Shown here: piece by piece, positions 17,949 to 27,548 of the stretch
Position numbering within the stretch: the stretch's first letter is position 1
Layout: each line of letters starts with the position of its first letter
Source: CBDBJR01 sp965206445
GTDB taxonomy: Bacteria > Pseudomonadota > Gammaproteobacteria > Arenicellales > Poriferihabitantaceae
DNA length: 64,000 nucleotides
Assembly: GCA_965206445.1 (NCBI GenBank)
Contig: CBDBJR010000002.1
Location: forward strand, 2,356,001-2,420,000
Reading direction: 5' to 3'
Position numbers and translations under genes: made by a program
Notes under the pieces: generated by a model
Seen by the model: only the letters and a program-made list of their open reading frames with translations
What the model was told of the DNA's origin: nothing
Databases searched by the model: none

Positions 17949-18902
17949 ATGACCACCGGACTTGTCACTGACGCGGTATTTGTAACCCATGACACCGGGC
18001 CGGGGCACCCCGAATGCAGCGCCCGGCTCGACGCCGCGGCCGCGCTGCTGCGGCAGCAGGCATGGTACCCCGAATTGGTGCAACTGACGCCCAGGCCGGC
18101 CGAAGCGCGCTGGATTGGCGCGGTGCACCGGCCCGGCTACGCCGACCGCATTGCCGCCGAATGCGCGCACGGAGCGCAGTATATCGACACCCCCGACGTC
18201 GCGGTTTCGACCGCGTCCTGCGCGGCCGCTCTGGCCGCCGCCGGCAGCCTGCTGACGCTGGCCGACCGGCTGATGGCCGGTCAGCTGGACAACGGGTTTG
18301 CATTGGTGCGCCCGCCCGGCCATCACGCCGAAGCCGATGCGGCGATGGGTTTTTGCCTCTTCAACAGCGTCGCCATCGCGGCGCGCTACCTGCAAAAACA
18401 GCACGGCCTGGAAAGGATCGCGATCCTCGATTGGGACGTGCACCACGGCAACGGCACCCAGCATATATTCGAGCAGGACCCATCGGTGTTTTATATCAGC
18501 CTGCACCAGTATCCGCATTATCCGGGCACCGGCGCGCGCTCCGAAACCGGCATCGGCGCCGGCGCGGCGACCACACTCAACTGCCCGATGAGCCCGGGCT
18601 CCGGCGACCGGCATTACCACGCGGCGTTCAAAGACATCATACTGCCGGCAATGCGCCGGTTTGGCCCCGATGCGATACTGCTGTCCGCCGGCTTCGACGC
18701 CCACCGGGACGACCCGCTGGCCAGCATCGAGCTGACCACCGACAGCTATGTCTGGATGACCGAAATGATGCTCGAACTGGCCGCCGACTGCGGCCACGGC
18801 CGGCTCATCTCGGTGCTCGAAGGCGGCTACAACCTGAACGCATTGGCCGCGTCGGTCACCGCGCACGTGCGGATTTTAAGCGGCCATTCGCTGGCCGCGT
18901 AG
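17949..18902 (+). CDS. Histone deacetylase family protein (zinc amidohydrolase)
   Basis: Arginase/deacetylase-fold zinc hydrolase, 317 residues. Active-site parts are all present: RPPGHHAE (His125/His126), the zinc ligands Asp163 and His165 in LDWDVHHGNG, Asp250 in SAGFDAHRDDP, and the late GGYN Tyr. Bacterial members deacetylate acetylpolyamines or other small acetylated amines, or act on lysine. The general arrangement fits the class II HDAC-like bacterial group. ATG at 17949. Confidence 0.94.
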   Translation: MTTGLVTDAVFVTHDTGPGHPECSARLDAAAALLRQQAWYPELVQLTPRPAEARWIGAVHRPGYADRIAAECAHGAQYIDTPDVAVSTASCAAALAAAGSLLTLADRLMAGQLDNGFALVRPPGHHAEADAAMGFCLFNSVAIAARYLQKQHGLERIAILDWDVHHGNGTQHIFEQDPSVFYISLHQYPHYPGTGARSETGIGAGAATTLNCPMSPGSGDRHYHAAFKDIILPAMRRFGPDAILLSAGFDAHRDDPLASIELTTDSYVWMTEMMLELAADCGHGRLISVLEGGYNLNALAASVTAHVRILSGHSLAA

Positions 18903-19113
18903 CGTCCCCGGCACGCGCCGGTGCACCCTCCCGGCTATCGGCGCCACGGCAATTCGATCGGGGAAGAGGGGCCGGCCCGGCCGCGAACGCCGAAATCCAG
19001 CCCCGTCATCCCCCCGGAAGGAGATGAGAAAGATACCGGAGCGATGAAATCTCCTATGCAATCACGGCTCGTCAACTGCCTGCGTGGCAAAGGTGGTGGC
19101 GCCATACACCGTC

Positions 19114-19143
19114 TTGACAGCAAACCGGGCAATGCTCTAAAAT
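19114..19143 (+). promoter_or_regulatory. Sigma70-type promoter P1 upstream of the autotransporter
   Basis: A perfect -35 TTGACA (19114-19119) and -10 TAAAAT (19138-19143) are separated by 18 bp, in the direction of the autotransporter gene. Confidence 0.6.
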
Positions 19144-19210
19144 CATGTGCTTTATATACGCGCTACTGCGCCATGGTCGTTGCACCCCACTATCGCTCCC
19201 CCGAAAATTC

Positions 19211-19238
19211 TTGTCTTGCTTATAGACAGTGGGATAAT
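19211..19238 (+). promoter_or_regulatory. Sigma70-type promoter P2 upstream of the autotransporter
   Basis: -35 TTGTCT (19211-19216) and -10 GATAAT (19233-19238) with a 16-bp spacer, about 130 bp ahead of the ATG. Confidence 0.45.
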
Positions 19239-19369
19239 CCCGGGCGCAGCGGGCACGTCGCTTGCACAAAGACGCGGGCGGTCTCTGGCGATCGGCCATA
19301 CTGCCAACGGTATCAGCGTGTACTGCAACCATCTCACGCTCCACCAACACATTCAGGGTAAATTCGCCA

Positions 19370-22300
19370 ATGAACACAAAAATCGGGAACCGTAACACCG
19401 GCATAACGCACAGGAGATTAACAGACAACCGGTGCCCCGTCCGGCGTCCGTTACCGGATAGCGGGATCGTTGCTGCCAGCGGCACGTCCGCCGACAGCAG
19501 GGCCGCGCGGCCTCCCGACGCTGGCCGTACCCGGCAGCCGCACCGCAGCGCAGGCCGCATCCTCTCGCTGCTGCTCGCCCTGCCCCTGTTTTTCGGCCTC
19601 GCTTCGCAGGCGATGGCGCAGATAGAGGTGCCTGGGATTTCGCCGGTCACGCCAGTAGCGTTTACCAGTATGGGCCCCTATACCATCGATGGGACCATCA
19701 CGGTGACCGTGACCTTCGTCGATACGGTCACGGTGGGCGGTACCCCGCGGATAACGCTGATGGTGGGCACGGAAACCCGCAGCGCGGACTACACAAGCGG
19801 CACCGGCAACACCATGCTGGTGTTCACCTACACTGTGGCCGCGGATGAGAACGATGAGAACGGGGTCAGTATTCCAGCCAACGCGCTGGCCTTGAACGGC
19901 GGCACCATTCAGGACGACATGGGCACCGATGCGATACTTACCCATGCCGCTGTGCTTGACGACCCCGCCCAGGTAGTGGACACGGTCGTGCCGATGTTGG
20001 ACAGCGCATTCTTCAGCGCCAACAATATAGTACTGACCTATAGTGAGATTTTGGACAGCACCTCTACTACTCCTACTCCGGCCAATGATGACTACACGAT
20101 AATGGCGAGCGGCCCGGACCCGGTGACGGTCGTTACGGTCAGCGTTGACAGCACAGAGGTGCGCCTGACGCTAAGCAGGAACATCACCCCCACCGAGACG
20201 ACCGTCAGGCTGAACTACACGCCCGGCACCAACCCGTTGCGGGATGTTGCCGGCAACAATGCTGGCAGTTTGATGGACGAGGAGGTGGTAAGACCTTCAC
20301 AGGAGCCGGTGTTTGACGGCCCGGCGCCCGGCCCACAAACCTATACCGTCGGCACGCCGGTCGACCTGACCCTGCCGACGGCCACGGCCTTCAACAGCGA
20401 GTCCTCGGGCGAGGGCTACGCCCTTACCGGGCCGGACGCCGTGCCACCGGCCATTGACTTGCCCGCCGGCCTGGCCTTTGACCCGAACAGCCGTATCCTG
20501 TCCGGCACGCCGACCATGATGGAGGACACATCCACGTTGACCTACACGTTCAACGACAGCAATGCCAACACGGTCACGCTGACCTTTACCGTCACTGTCG
20601 TCAGCGGGGTGCCTGCCGGCGTCACCCTCTCCAGGGCGGCACTCACCGTTGACCCGGAAGCCGGCGGCACGGACACCTACACCGTGGTACTCGACACCCA
20701 GCCGACCGCCGATGTGACGATTACCCCGGCGAGCGACGACACCGATGCGGCGACGGTATCGCCGGCACTGACCTTCACCAACACCAACTGGAACACACCG
20801 CAAACCGTCACCGTCACCGGCGTGAACGACGACATTGATAACACCGGTAACTCCCGTACTGCGACCGTGAGCCACACCGCGGATAGCACGGACACCAACT
20901 ACGAGGCCAGCAGCACGGCCGGCAGCAACATCGCCAGTGTCACCGTCACCGTCACCGATGACGACAGCGTGCCGACGTTCAGCGGGGAGGGCATTGATGC
21001 GCAAACCTACACCGTGGGCACGAGTATCGGCACCGTCACTCTGCCGCTGGCCACCGGCGGCGACGGCGCGTTGACCTATACCCTCGCCCCGCCCCTGCCG
21101 ACCGGCCTGACCTTTACCGCCGCCGACCGCACCATCACCGGCACCCCGGCGGGCACCGCGCAGGCCGCCACCACCTATACCTACACCGTGAGCGACAGCG
21201 ACGCGGATATCTCCCCCGCCGACACTGACAGCGTGTCGTTCACCATCACCATCCTCCCCGTCGCCGGCGTCACCGTCACCCCGGCGACACTCAGTGTCCC
21301 CGAAAATGGCAGCAGCACGGCCGACTACACCGTGGTACTCGACACAGCGCCGACGGCCGATGTCACCATTGCCGTTGCGAGCGACACCGTCACGGCGGCA
21401 ACCGTATCGTCGGCATCGCTGACCTTCACCCCGACCAACTGGGATACGGCACAGACCGTCACGGTAACCGGCGTGAACGACGACGATGATAACGTCGGCG
21501 ACCAACGCACTGCGACCGTCACCCATACGGCTGCGAGCGCGGACGGCAACTATGAGGGGGTAGCCATAAGCATAGAGTCTGTGACCGTCACCGTAGACGA
21601 TGACGACGCTGCCGGCGTCACCGTTGACCCGCTGGCGCTTACGGTTGACGAAGCGGGCAGCGACACTACGGCCGACTACACCGTGGTACTCGACACAGCG
21701 CCGACGGCCGATGTCACCATTGCCGTTGCGAGCGACACTGACACGGCGGCAACCGTATCGTCGGCATCGCTGACCTTCACCCCGACCAACTGGGATACGG
21801 CACAGACCGTCACGGTAACCGGCGTGAACGACGACGTTGTTAACGTCGGCGACCAACGCACTGCGACCGTCACCCATACGGCTGCGAGCGCGGACGGCAA
21901 CTATGAGGGGGTAGCCATAAGCATAGCGTCTGTGACCGTCACCGTAGACGATGACGACGCTGCCGGCGTCACCGTTGACCCGCTGGCGCTTACGGTTGAC
22001 GAAGCGGGCAGCGACACCACGGCCGACTACACCGTGGTACTCGACACAGCGCCGACGGCCGATGTCACCATTGCCGTTGCGAGCGACACCGTCACGGCGG
22101 CAACCGTATCGTCGGCATCGCTGACCTTCACCCCGACCAACTGGGATACGGCACAAACCGTCACGGTAACCGGCGTGAACGACGACGTTGTTAACGTCGG
22201 CGACCAACGCACTGCGACCGTCACCCATACGGCTGCGAGCGCGGACGGCAACTATGAGGGGGCAGCCATAAGCATAGCGTCTGTGACCGTCACCGTAGAC

Positions 22301-24781
22301 GATGACGACGCTGCCGGCGTCACCGTTGACCCGCTGGCGCTTACGGTTGACGAAGCGGGCAGCGACACCACGGCCGACTACACCGTGGTACTCGACACAG
22401 CGCCGACGGCCGATGTCACCATTGCCGTTGCGAGCGACACTGACACGGCGGCAACCGTATCGTCGGCATCGCTGACCTTCACCCCGACCAACTGGGATAC
22501 GGCACAGACCGTCACGGTAACCGGCGTGAACGACGACGATGATAACGTCGGCGACCAACGCACTGCGACCGTCACCCATACGGCTGCGAGCGCGGACGGC
22601 AACTATGAGGGGGTAGCCATAACCATAGAGTCTGTGACCGTCACCGTAGACGATGACGACGCTGCCGGCGTCACCGTTGACCCGCTGGCGCTTACGGTTG
22701 ACGAAGCGGGCAGCGACACCACGGCCGACTACACCGTGGTACTCGACACAGCGCCGACGGCCGATGTCACCATTGCCGTTGCGAGCGACACCGTCACGGC
22801 GGCAACCGTATCGTCGGCATCGCTGACCTTCACCCCGACCAACTGGGATACGGCACAGACCGTCACGGTAACCGGCGTGAACGACGACGATGATAACGTC
22901 GGCGACCAACGCACTGCGACCGTCACCCATACGGCTGCGAGCGCGGACGGCAACTATGAGGGGGTAGCCATAACCATAGAGTCTGTGACCGTCACCGTAG
23001 ACGATGACGACGCTGCCGGCGTCACCGTTGACCCGCTGGCGCTTACGGTTGACGAAGCGGGCAGCGACACCACGGCCGACTACACCGTGGTACTCGACAC
23101 AGCGCCGACGGCCGATGTCACCATTGCCGTTGCGAGCGACACCGTCACGGCGGCAACCGTATCGTCGGCATCGCTGACCTTCACCCCGACCAACTGGGAT
23201 ACGGCACAGACCGTCACGGTAACCGGCGTGAACGACGACGATGATAACGTCGGCGACCAACGCACTGCGACCGTCACCCATACGGCTGCGAGCGCGGACG
23301 GCAACTATGAGGGGGTAGCCATAAGCATAGAGTCTGTGACCGTCACCATAACCGATGACGACGATGCGCCTGCGCGCTTCGCCGCCCTCAACGAAGTCAT
23401 CCTCTCGGAAGTCATGCGGGCCATGACCGACAGCACCGTCAACGCCATTACACAGCGGATTAAGCAATCGACCGCCCCGGGTCCCAAAGCCGCCACCCTG
23501 ACCCTGAACGGCCGGGCGATGTCGCTGGCCGACCTGACGCCAACGGACAACCTCTCCGGCGTCGCGGACAACCCGTCCGTGGCCGGGATGCTGACCGGCA
23601 TCGCGCGCTCCGTGGCCGACGACTCGTGGCAGCTGGGCCGGGCGCTGGGCAACTCCTCCTTCATGCTGCCAACCGACTCCGACCTGGCCGAGCTGACCCT
23701 CTGGGGCGGCGGCGACTACCGTGAGCTGTCCGGCGAGAGCGGTGCCCTGGACTGGGACGGCGACCTGGGCAGCGGAATACTGGGCGCGGACACGCCGGTG
23801 TCGGATACCCTGCTGGTCGGCCTGGCCGTCTCCTGGCAGAGCGGTGACTTTGACTATAAAGAGGTCACCGCCGACGCCGCGCACAGCGGCGACTATGAAG
23901 TCAACCAGTTCAGCGCGCAACCCTACATCGGCTGGTCGTCGCCGGATGGCCGGCAGGACCTGTGGGCCACCGCCGGCTACGGCTGGGGCGACGTGGAGAT
24001 TGACGACCAGGCCATGGGCCGGCAATCCAGCAACCTCAACACCCAAAACGTCGGGGTGGGCGGCAGCGGGCAACTGCTGCAATCCGGCGCGTCCACGCTG
24101 CGGCTGAAAGGCCAGTTCCACCAGACCTGGGCCGAGGTGGAAGGCAACAACGACCTGCTGCGCAAGCTGAATCTGGACGTACGGCGGCTGCGGCTGGCCC
24201 TGGAAGGCACCCATGAACAGCCGCTCGCCAATGGCGCGCAACTGACGCCAACCGTCGAAGTCGGCCTGCGGTATGACGCCGGCGACGGGCCCACCGGCTC
24301 CGGTATCGAGGTCGGCGCCGGCCTGCGCTTCACCGCCCCGGCCATCGGGCTGAGCGCCGAAGGCCGCGGTCGTGTCCTGCTGGCGCACAGCGGCGACTAT
24401 GACGACTGGGGCCTCAACGGGACGCTGCGCTTCGCGCCGCAATCCAACGGCCGCGGGCTGGCCTTCAGCCTGCAACCCGCCTACGGCGCCACCGCCAGCC
24501 GGGTCACGCACCTGTGGGAGCAGGACTCCGTCGTCAGCCCGACCGCCGACGCCCCGCACGGCGCCCGGATGGACGCCGACCTCAGCTACGGCCTGGATTG
24601 GGCCGAAGCGCTGGTTACCCCCTACGTCCGCCTGTCGCTGGCCGGCTCGCCGACCTACCGCATCGGCAGCCGCCTGCAACTGCACAATGGCCTCGCGCTC
24701 AGCCTGGAGGGCCTGCGGCAGGAAGCCGACACCCGGTCGGTGGAGCACGGCATCCTGCTGAAACTGCGACTGGACTGGTAA
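19370..24781 (+). CDS. Giant autotransporter-like surface protein with near-identical tandem repeats
   Basis: About 1,803 residues from ATG 19370, with AGGG upstream as a modest ribosome site. A long, Arg-rich N-terminal extension leads to a hydrophobic signal segment (ILSLLLALPLFFGLASQAMA). Passenger domains in order: a SwmB-like domain (VVPMLDSAFFSANNIVLTYSE ... GTNPLRDVAGNNAG), a putative-Ig module, one divergent repeat, a second putative-Ig module (YTLAPPLPTGLTF), then six Calx-beta-like repeats of about 117 residues (TADVTIAVASDT, LTFTPTNWDTAQTVTVTGVND). The last 365 or so residues form a beta-barrel: alternating polar/aromatic strands from LTLWGGGDYRELSG to the terminal LKLRLDW, ending in Trp as outer-membrane barrels do. 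It is likely a secreted adhesin displayed at the surface. A second gene with the same barrel ends at 63637. Confidence 0.92.
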   Translation: MNTKIGNRNTGITHRRLTDNRCPVRRPLPDSGIVAASGTSADSRAARPPDAGRTRQPHRSAGRILSLLLALPLFFGLASQAMAQIEVPGISPVTPVAFTSMGPYTIDGTITVTVTFVDTVTVGGTPRITLMVGTETRSADYTSGTGNTMLVFTYTVAADENDENGVSIPANALALNGGTIQDDMGTDAILTHAAVLDDPAQVVDTVVPMLDSAFFSANNIVLTYSEILDSTSTTPTPANDDYTIMASGPDPVTVVTVSVDSTEVRLTLSRNITPTETTVRLNYTPGTNPLRDVAGNNAGSLMDEEVVRPSQEPVFDGPAPGPQTYTVGTPVDLTLPTATAFNSESSGEGYALTGPDAVPPAIDLPAGLAFDPNSRILSGTPTMMEDTSTLTYTFNDSNANTVTLTFTVTVVSGVPAGVTLSRAALTVDPEAGGTDTYTVVLDTQPTADVTITPASDDTDAATVSPALTFTNTNWNTPQTVTVTGVNDDIDNTGNSRTATVSHTADSTDTNYEASSTAGSNIASVTVTVTDDDSVPTFSGEGIDAQTYTVGTSIGTVTLPLATGGDGALTYTLAPPLPTGLTFTAADRTITGTPAGTAQAATTYTYTVSDSDADISPADTDSVSFTITILPVAGVTVTPATLSVPENGSSTADYTVVLDTAPTADVTIAVASDTVTAATVSSASLTFTPTNWDTAQTVTVTGVNDDDDNVGDQRTATVTHTAASADGNYEGVAISIESVTVTVDDDDAAGVTVDPLALTVDEAGSDTTADYTVVLDTAPTADVTIAVASDTDTAATVSSASLTFTPTNWDTAQTVTVTGVNDDVVNVGDQRTATVTHTAASADGNYEGVAISIASVTVTVDDDDAAGVTVDPLALTVDEAGSDTTADYTVVLDTAPTADVTIAVASDTVTAATVSSASLTFTPTNWDTAQTVTVTGVNDDVVNVGDQRTATVTHTAASADGNYEGAAISIASVTVTVDDDDAAGVTVDPLALTVDEAGSDTTADYTVVLDTAPTADVTIAVASDTDTAATVSSASLTFTPTNWDTAQTVTVTGVNDDDDNVGDQRTATVTHTAASADGNYEGVAITIESVTVTVDDDDAAGVTVDPLALTVDEAGSDTTADYTVVLDTAPTADVTIAVASDTVTAATVSSASLTFTPTNWDTAQTVTVTGVNDDDDNVGDQRTATVTHTAASADGNYEGVAITIESVTVTVDDDDAAGVTVDPLALTVDEAGSDTTADYTVVLDTAPTADVTIAVASDTVTAATVSSASLTFTPTNWDTAQTVTVTGVNDDDDNVGDQRTATVTHTAASADGNYEGVAISIESVTVTITDDDDAPARFAALNEVILSEVMRAMTDSTVNAITQRIKQSTAPGPKAATLTLNGRAMSLADLTPTDNLSGVADNPSVAGMLTGIARSVADDSWQLGRALGNSSFMLPTDSDLAELTLWGGGDYRELSGESGALDWDGDLGSGILGADTPVSDTLLVGLAVSWQSGDFDYKEVTADAAHSGDYEVNQFSAQPYIGWSSPDGRQDLWATAGYGWGDVEIDDQAMGRQSSNLNTQNVGVGGSGQLLQSGASTLRLKGQFHQTWAEVEGNNDLLRKLNLDVRRLRLALEGTHEQPLANGAQLTPTVEVGLRYDAGDGPTGSGIEVGAGLRFTAPAIGLSAEGRGRVLLAHSGDYDDWGLNGTLRFAPQSNGRGLAFSLQPAYGATASRVTHLWEQDSVVSPTADAPHGARMDADLSYGLDWAEALVTPYVRLSLAGSPTYRIGSRLQLHNGLALSLEGLRQEADTRSVEHGILLKLRLDW
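21263..23365 (+). repeat. Six near-identical ~351-bp tandem repeats
   Basis: Units begin at 21263 (348 bp, divergent first 30 bases), 21611, 21962, 22313, 22664 and 23015; the last five have an exact 351-bp period (117 codons). Copies differ at only a few codons: SDTV or SDTD, DDDDN or DDVVN, EGVAI or EGAAI, and SIES, SIAS or TIES. A seventh, much more diverged copy lies at about 20618-20960. Near identity at synonymous positions implies recent duplication or gene conversion. Confidence 0.95.
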
Positions 24782-24968
24782 GCACCGGCGGCTCGAGCAA
24801 CGGCAGCGCGTTCAATCCGGACGCGCGGCGCCGGCGGTGGTGGCGTAGTTGGCAGCCATGCTGTCGGCTGCGGCGGTGATTGACCCTCCCCAACCTGCAC
24901 GCTCTGCGGCATCATCGCCCCGGCAACGGTCTCGGCGTAGACCTCGAGGCGATGAAGTTTGATGACGA

Positions 24969-24974
24969 TATAAT
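24969..24974 (+). promoter_or_regulatory. Candidate -10 element for the coiled-coil repeat gene
   Basis: A perfect TATAAT lies about 70 bp upstream of the ATG at 25045, in an AT-richer stretch than the preceding gene. No good -35 is visible at 16-18 bp; a second weaker hexamer TATAGT is at 24997-25002. Confidence 0.35.
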
Positions 24975-25044
24975 GCGGTGCCATTGCGAATGGGTGTATA
25001 GTAAATCGGAAAGATGAACACACTGTTTTTCTCCGCAGCAGACA

Positions 25045-25938
25045 ATGAATTCCATATATTCCTCTGTAATCACGTTGATTGCCAACCATGCAGGCTGGGC
25101 AATCGCTATATTCGCCGGGGCTCTATTTGCGGCGGGATATTTTTTTAGCCGCCTCCTACTATTCAGAGAGAATATTTTTTCTGTTCTGAAGGAGTTTCCG
25201 AAATTAGAGAATAAGTTCGATCATCTTGCACAAACGGAATTTCCGAAACTAGAGGAGAAGTTCGATCATCTTGCACAAACGGAGTTTCCGAAACTAGAGG
25301 AGAAAGTCGATCGTCTTGTACAAACGGAATTTCCGAAATTAGAGGAGAAGTTCGATCATCTTGCACAAACGGAGTTTCCGAAATTAGAGAAGAAGTTCGA
25401 TCATCTTGCACAAACGGAGTTTCCAAAATTAGAGAAGAAATTCGATCATCTTGTACAAACGGAGTTTCCGAAATTAGAGGGGAAAGTCGATCGTCTTGTA
25501 CAAACGGAGTTTCCGAAACTAGAGAAGAAGTTCGATGATCTTATGCAAACTCTGCTGGGCTTAATAAAGGGCAAGCAGATTTCTACATCCAACAGCCCAT
25601 CCAGATTAAATGAATTGGGGGAGGCTATTGCTAAAAGTATTCACGCTGATGATCTGGTAGAAAAATATCTGGACGCCCTGAAAGAAAAACACCCTGATTA
25701 CAAAGATCTGAACGCCTACAGAATTCAGGTTATTTGTATGGATTTTGCGTTGGGAGAGCTTGAAGAAAAGCTGGATAAAGATGAGCGTGATCGTCTGGAG
25801 AAAGAGGCTTTTGACAGAGGAATTGATTTTAAGAATGTGGTATTGGTGCCTGGCTATGGGTTCAGGGATGCACTGCTGAATGAAATGGGAATGCCGATTG
25901 AACATATAGATAAACATGTTCCCGAGGCCGAAAAATAA
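25045..25938 (+). CDS. Membrane-anchored protein with eight 15-residue coiled-coil repeats, function unknown
   Basis: A 297-residue protein I do not recognise. One membrane helix is near the N-terminus (about residues 11-40, HAGWAIAIFAGALFAAGYFF). Residues 50-169 are eight tandem 15-residue units of the form EFPKLEEKFDHLAQT, predicted amphipathic helix like apolipoprotein or tail-fibre stalks. A globular C-terminal domain (about 190-297) is rich in charged residues and contains VEKYLDALKEKHPDYKDLNAYRIQ and FKNVVLVPGYGFRDALLNEM. Base composition is clearly lower in GC than its neighbours, suggesting foreign origin. It follows the autotransporter by 263 bp on the same strand, with its own candidate promoter. 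A stalk holding a cytoplasmic or periplasmic domain away from the membrane is plausible. Confidence 0.8.
   Translation: MNSIYSSVITLIANHAGWAIAIFAGALFAAGYFFSRLLLFRENIFSVLKEFPKLENKFDHLAQTEFPKLEEKFDHLAQTEFPKLEEKVDRLVQTEFPKLEEKFDHLAQTEFPKLEKKFDHLAQTEFPKLEKKFDHLVQTEFPKLEGKVDRLVQTEFPKLEKKFDDLMQTLLGLIKGKQISTSNSPSRLNELGEAIAKSIHADDLVEKYLDALKEKHPDYKDLNAYRIQVICMDFALGELEEKLDKDERDRLEKEAFDRGIDFKNVVLVPGYGFRDALLNEMGMPIEHIDKHVPEAEK
25192..25551 (+). repeat. Eight 45-bp tandem repeats
   Basis: Eight in-frame 45-bp units, core GTTTCCGAAAYTAGAG and ATCATCTTGCACAAAC, encode EFPKLE(E/K/N/G)K(F/V)D(H/R/D)L(A/V/M)QT. Variation falls mainly in a few codons. Copy number can change without loss of frame. Confidence 0.93.
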
Positions 25939-26025
25939 ATCAACCGCGCCGCCTGTCGGCCGGTGGTGCTCGCAATCCCGCGGCGCGGTTAGCGCCGGCT
26001 GACCGCGTCGGTTATACCACGGCGG

Positions 26026-27357
26026 TTATTTTGCCGCCGTCGGCGCGGCGGCCTGTTGCGCATCATACCGTGCGGCAGCCTGTATACCGCGCCCGACCGG
26101 CACGCATAGCAGCAGGCCGGCGCCGACGACAAACAAGACCAGCAGCGATAAAATACTCGCCCGTACGTCGACGCCGGCAAACAGCAGCGTGGTGCCGGTC
26201 ATCAACAGCGGGCCGAGAATGCTGGCAAATTTGCCGATGACGTTGTACAGGCCAAAGAATTCCGCGACTTTGCTTTTGGGGATCAAGCGGGCGTACAGCG
26301 AGCGGCTCAGGCTTTGCACGCCGCCCTGCACCAGGCCGATGGCCACCGCCAGGAGATAGAAATCGGCGCCGGTATGCAGCCAGCGCCAGGCATACAGTAC
26401 GACCGCACAATACACCGCCAGCGCAATCAGAATGCCGGCTCGGGCGCCGATGCGGCGGCCAAGCCAACCGAACAACAGGGCCGCCGGAAAGGCGACGAAC
26501 TGGGTCAGCAGCAGCGCGCCGACCAGGCTTTCCGGCGGCAGGGCGAGCACCCGGCTGGCAAAAAACACGGCGACTTTTATCACCGTATTGACGCCGTCGA
26601 TATACAACCAATAACTCAGCAGAAAAATCGTCAGCGTCTTGAATTGCCGGATCTCCCTGAGCGTGGCGATACACTGCGCCCAGCCGGCTTTTATCAACGC
26701 CGGCGCCGGCAGGCGGCGGGGTTTGCGGGGGTCTTTTAGATTCCATGCCAGCGGCAGCAGGAACAACGCCCACCATACGCCCACGGTAATAAAGGAGGCC
26801 GAGACCGCAGCGCCGCTGTCGGCCAGACCAAACCGGTGGGGGTACAGCACCATCAGCACATTGACGGCAAACAACACCCCGCCGCCGGCGTAGCCGACCG
26901 CATAGCCCAGGCCCGAGACGACGTCCAAATCATCCTCATCGGCGACGTCAACCAGCATCGCATCATAAAAGACGTTGGCGCCGGAGAAGCCAATTGTGCC
27001 GAGCCCGTACAGCAGCAGCCCGAGCTGCCACATCCCGGCATGCACCCAGGCCAGACCGATGCTCATCGCGGCGCCGAGCAGCGCGAACGTAATCAGAAAC
27101 TTTTTTTTGCCGCCGCCGAGGTCGGCAATCGAGCCGAGCAGCGGCGCTATCAGCGCCATCAACACACCGGAGCCGGCGAGGGTCAAATTGAACCAGAACT
27201 GGGAGTCCTCGGTGCTCAGATCCGCGCTCAGCGTGCTGTAAAAAAGCGGGAAAAACCCGGCCATCACCGTGGTCGCAAAGGCCGAATTCGCCCAGTCGTA
27301 CAGCGCCCATGACCAGACGGATGAGCGGAATCTGGTACGCGATATTTTTTTCATCAT
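26026..27357 (-). CDS. UMF1-family MFS transporter
   Basis: Inner-membrane major facilitator of the UMF1 (ATG22-like) group, 443 residues with about 12 helices. The N-terminal WSWALYDWANSAFATTVMAGFFP is the family signature. Later segments include APLLGSIADLGGGKKKFL, GYAVGYAGGGVLFAVN and GLVQGGVQSLSRSLYARLIP. Substrate unknown; bacterial UMF1 proteins are mostly uncharacterised. Start at ATG 27357 (a second ATG follows at once). Confidence 0.92.
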   Translation of the reverse strand: MMKKISRTRFRSSVWSWALYDWANSAFATTVMAGFFPLFYSTLSADLSTEDSQFWFNLTLAGSGVLMALIAPLLGSIADLGGGKKKFLITFALLGAAMSIGLAWVHAGMWQLGLLLYGLGTIGFSGANVFYDAMLVDVADEDDLDVVSGLGYAVGYAGGGVLFAVNVLMVLYPHRFGLADSGAAVSASFITVGVWWALFLLPLAWNLKDPRKPRRLPAPALIKAGWAQCIATLREIRQFKTLTIFLLSYWLYIDGVNTVIKVAVFFASRVLALPPESLVGALLLTQFVAFPAALLFGWLGRRIGARAGILIALAVYCAVVLYAWRWLHTGADFYLLAVAIGLVQGGVQSLSRSLYARLIPKSKVAEFFGLYNVIGKFASILGPLLMTGTTLLFAGVDVRASILSLLVLFVVGAGLLLCVPVGRGIQAAARYDAQQAAAPTAAK

Positions 27358-27548
27358 GCCGTCGGGACGCTGCGCAGCGGGCTATCCTGCTGCGACGACC
27401 GCACCGATGCGGCATTGAATCTGGTCCGGAATGCGATCCGAAAGGCGATTGCGGTCGCCGCGATTTTTTATCGCTGCCGACGGCGATACCGGGGTGGTGA
27501 TTTGCATTACAATGTCGGCGAAGTTTGGATAGGCAGACAGGCAATCCC

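Larger units (their letters stand above)
18903..19369. other. Leader and promoter region of the autotransporter gene
   Basis: 467 bp without a supported gene. It contains two good sigma70-type promoters (separate entries at 19114-19143 and 19211-19238). The distance from the second promoter to the ATG implies an untranslated leader of about 120-220 nt. Confidence 0.6.

Noticed and set aside
20297..24748. Very long open frame on the minus strand across the autotransporter gene
   Set aside because: It is a mirror of the repetitive, GC-rich coding sequence; it repeats with the same period and has no protein-family character, signal or ribosome site.
25163..25426. Minus-strand repeats reading ETPFVQDDRTSPLIS
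   Set aside because: A 45-bp repeat is open on both strands; the plus-strand reading has a membrane anchor and a non-repetitive domain, the minus-strand reading does not.
25192..25551. Possible CRISPR array
   Set aside because: Units are contiguous coding repeats without unique spacers.
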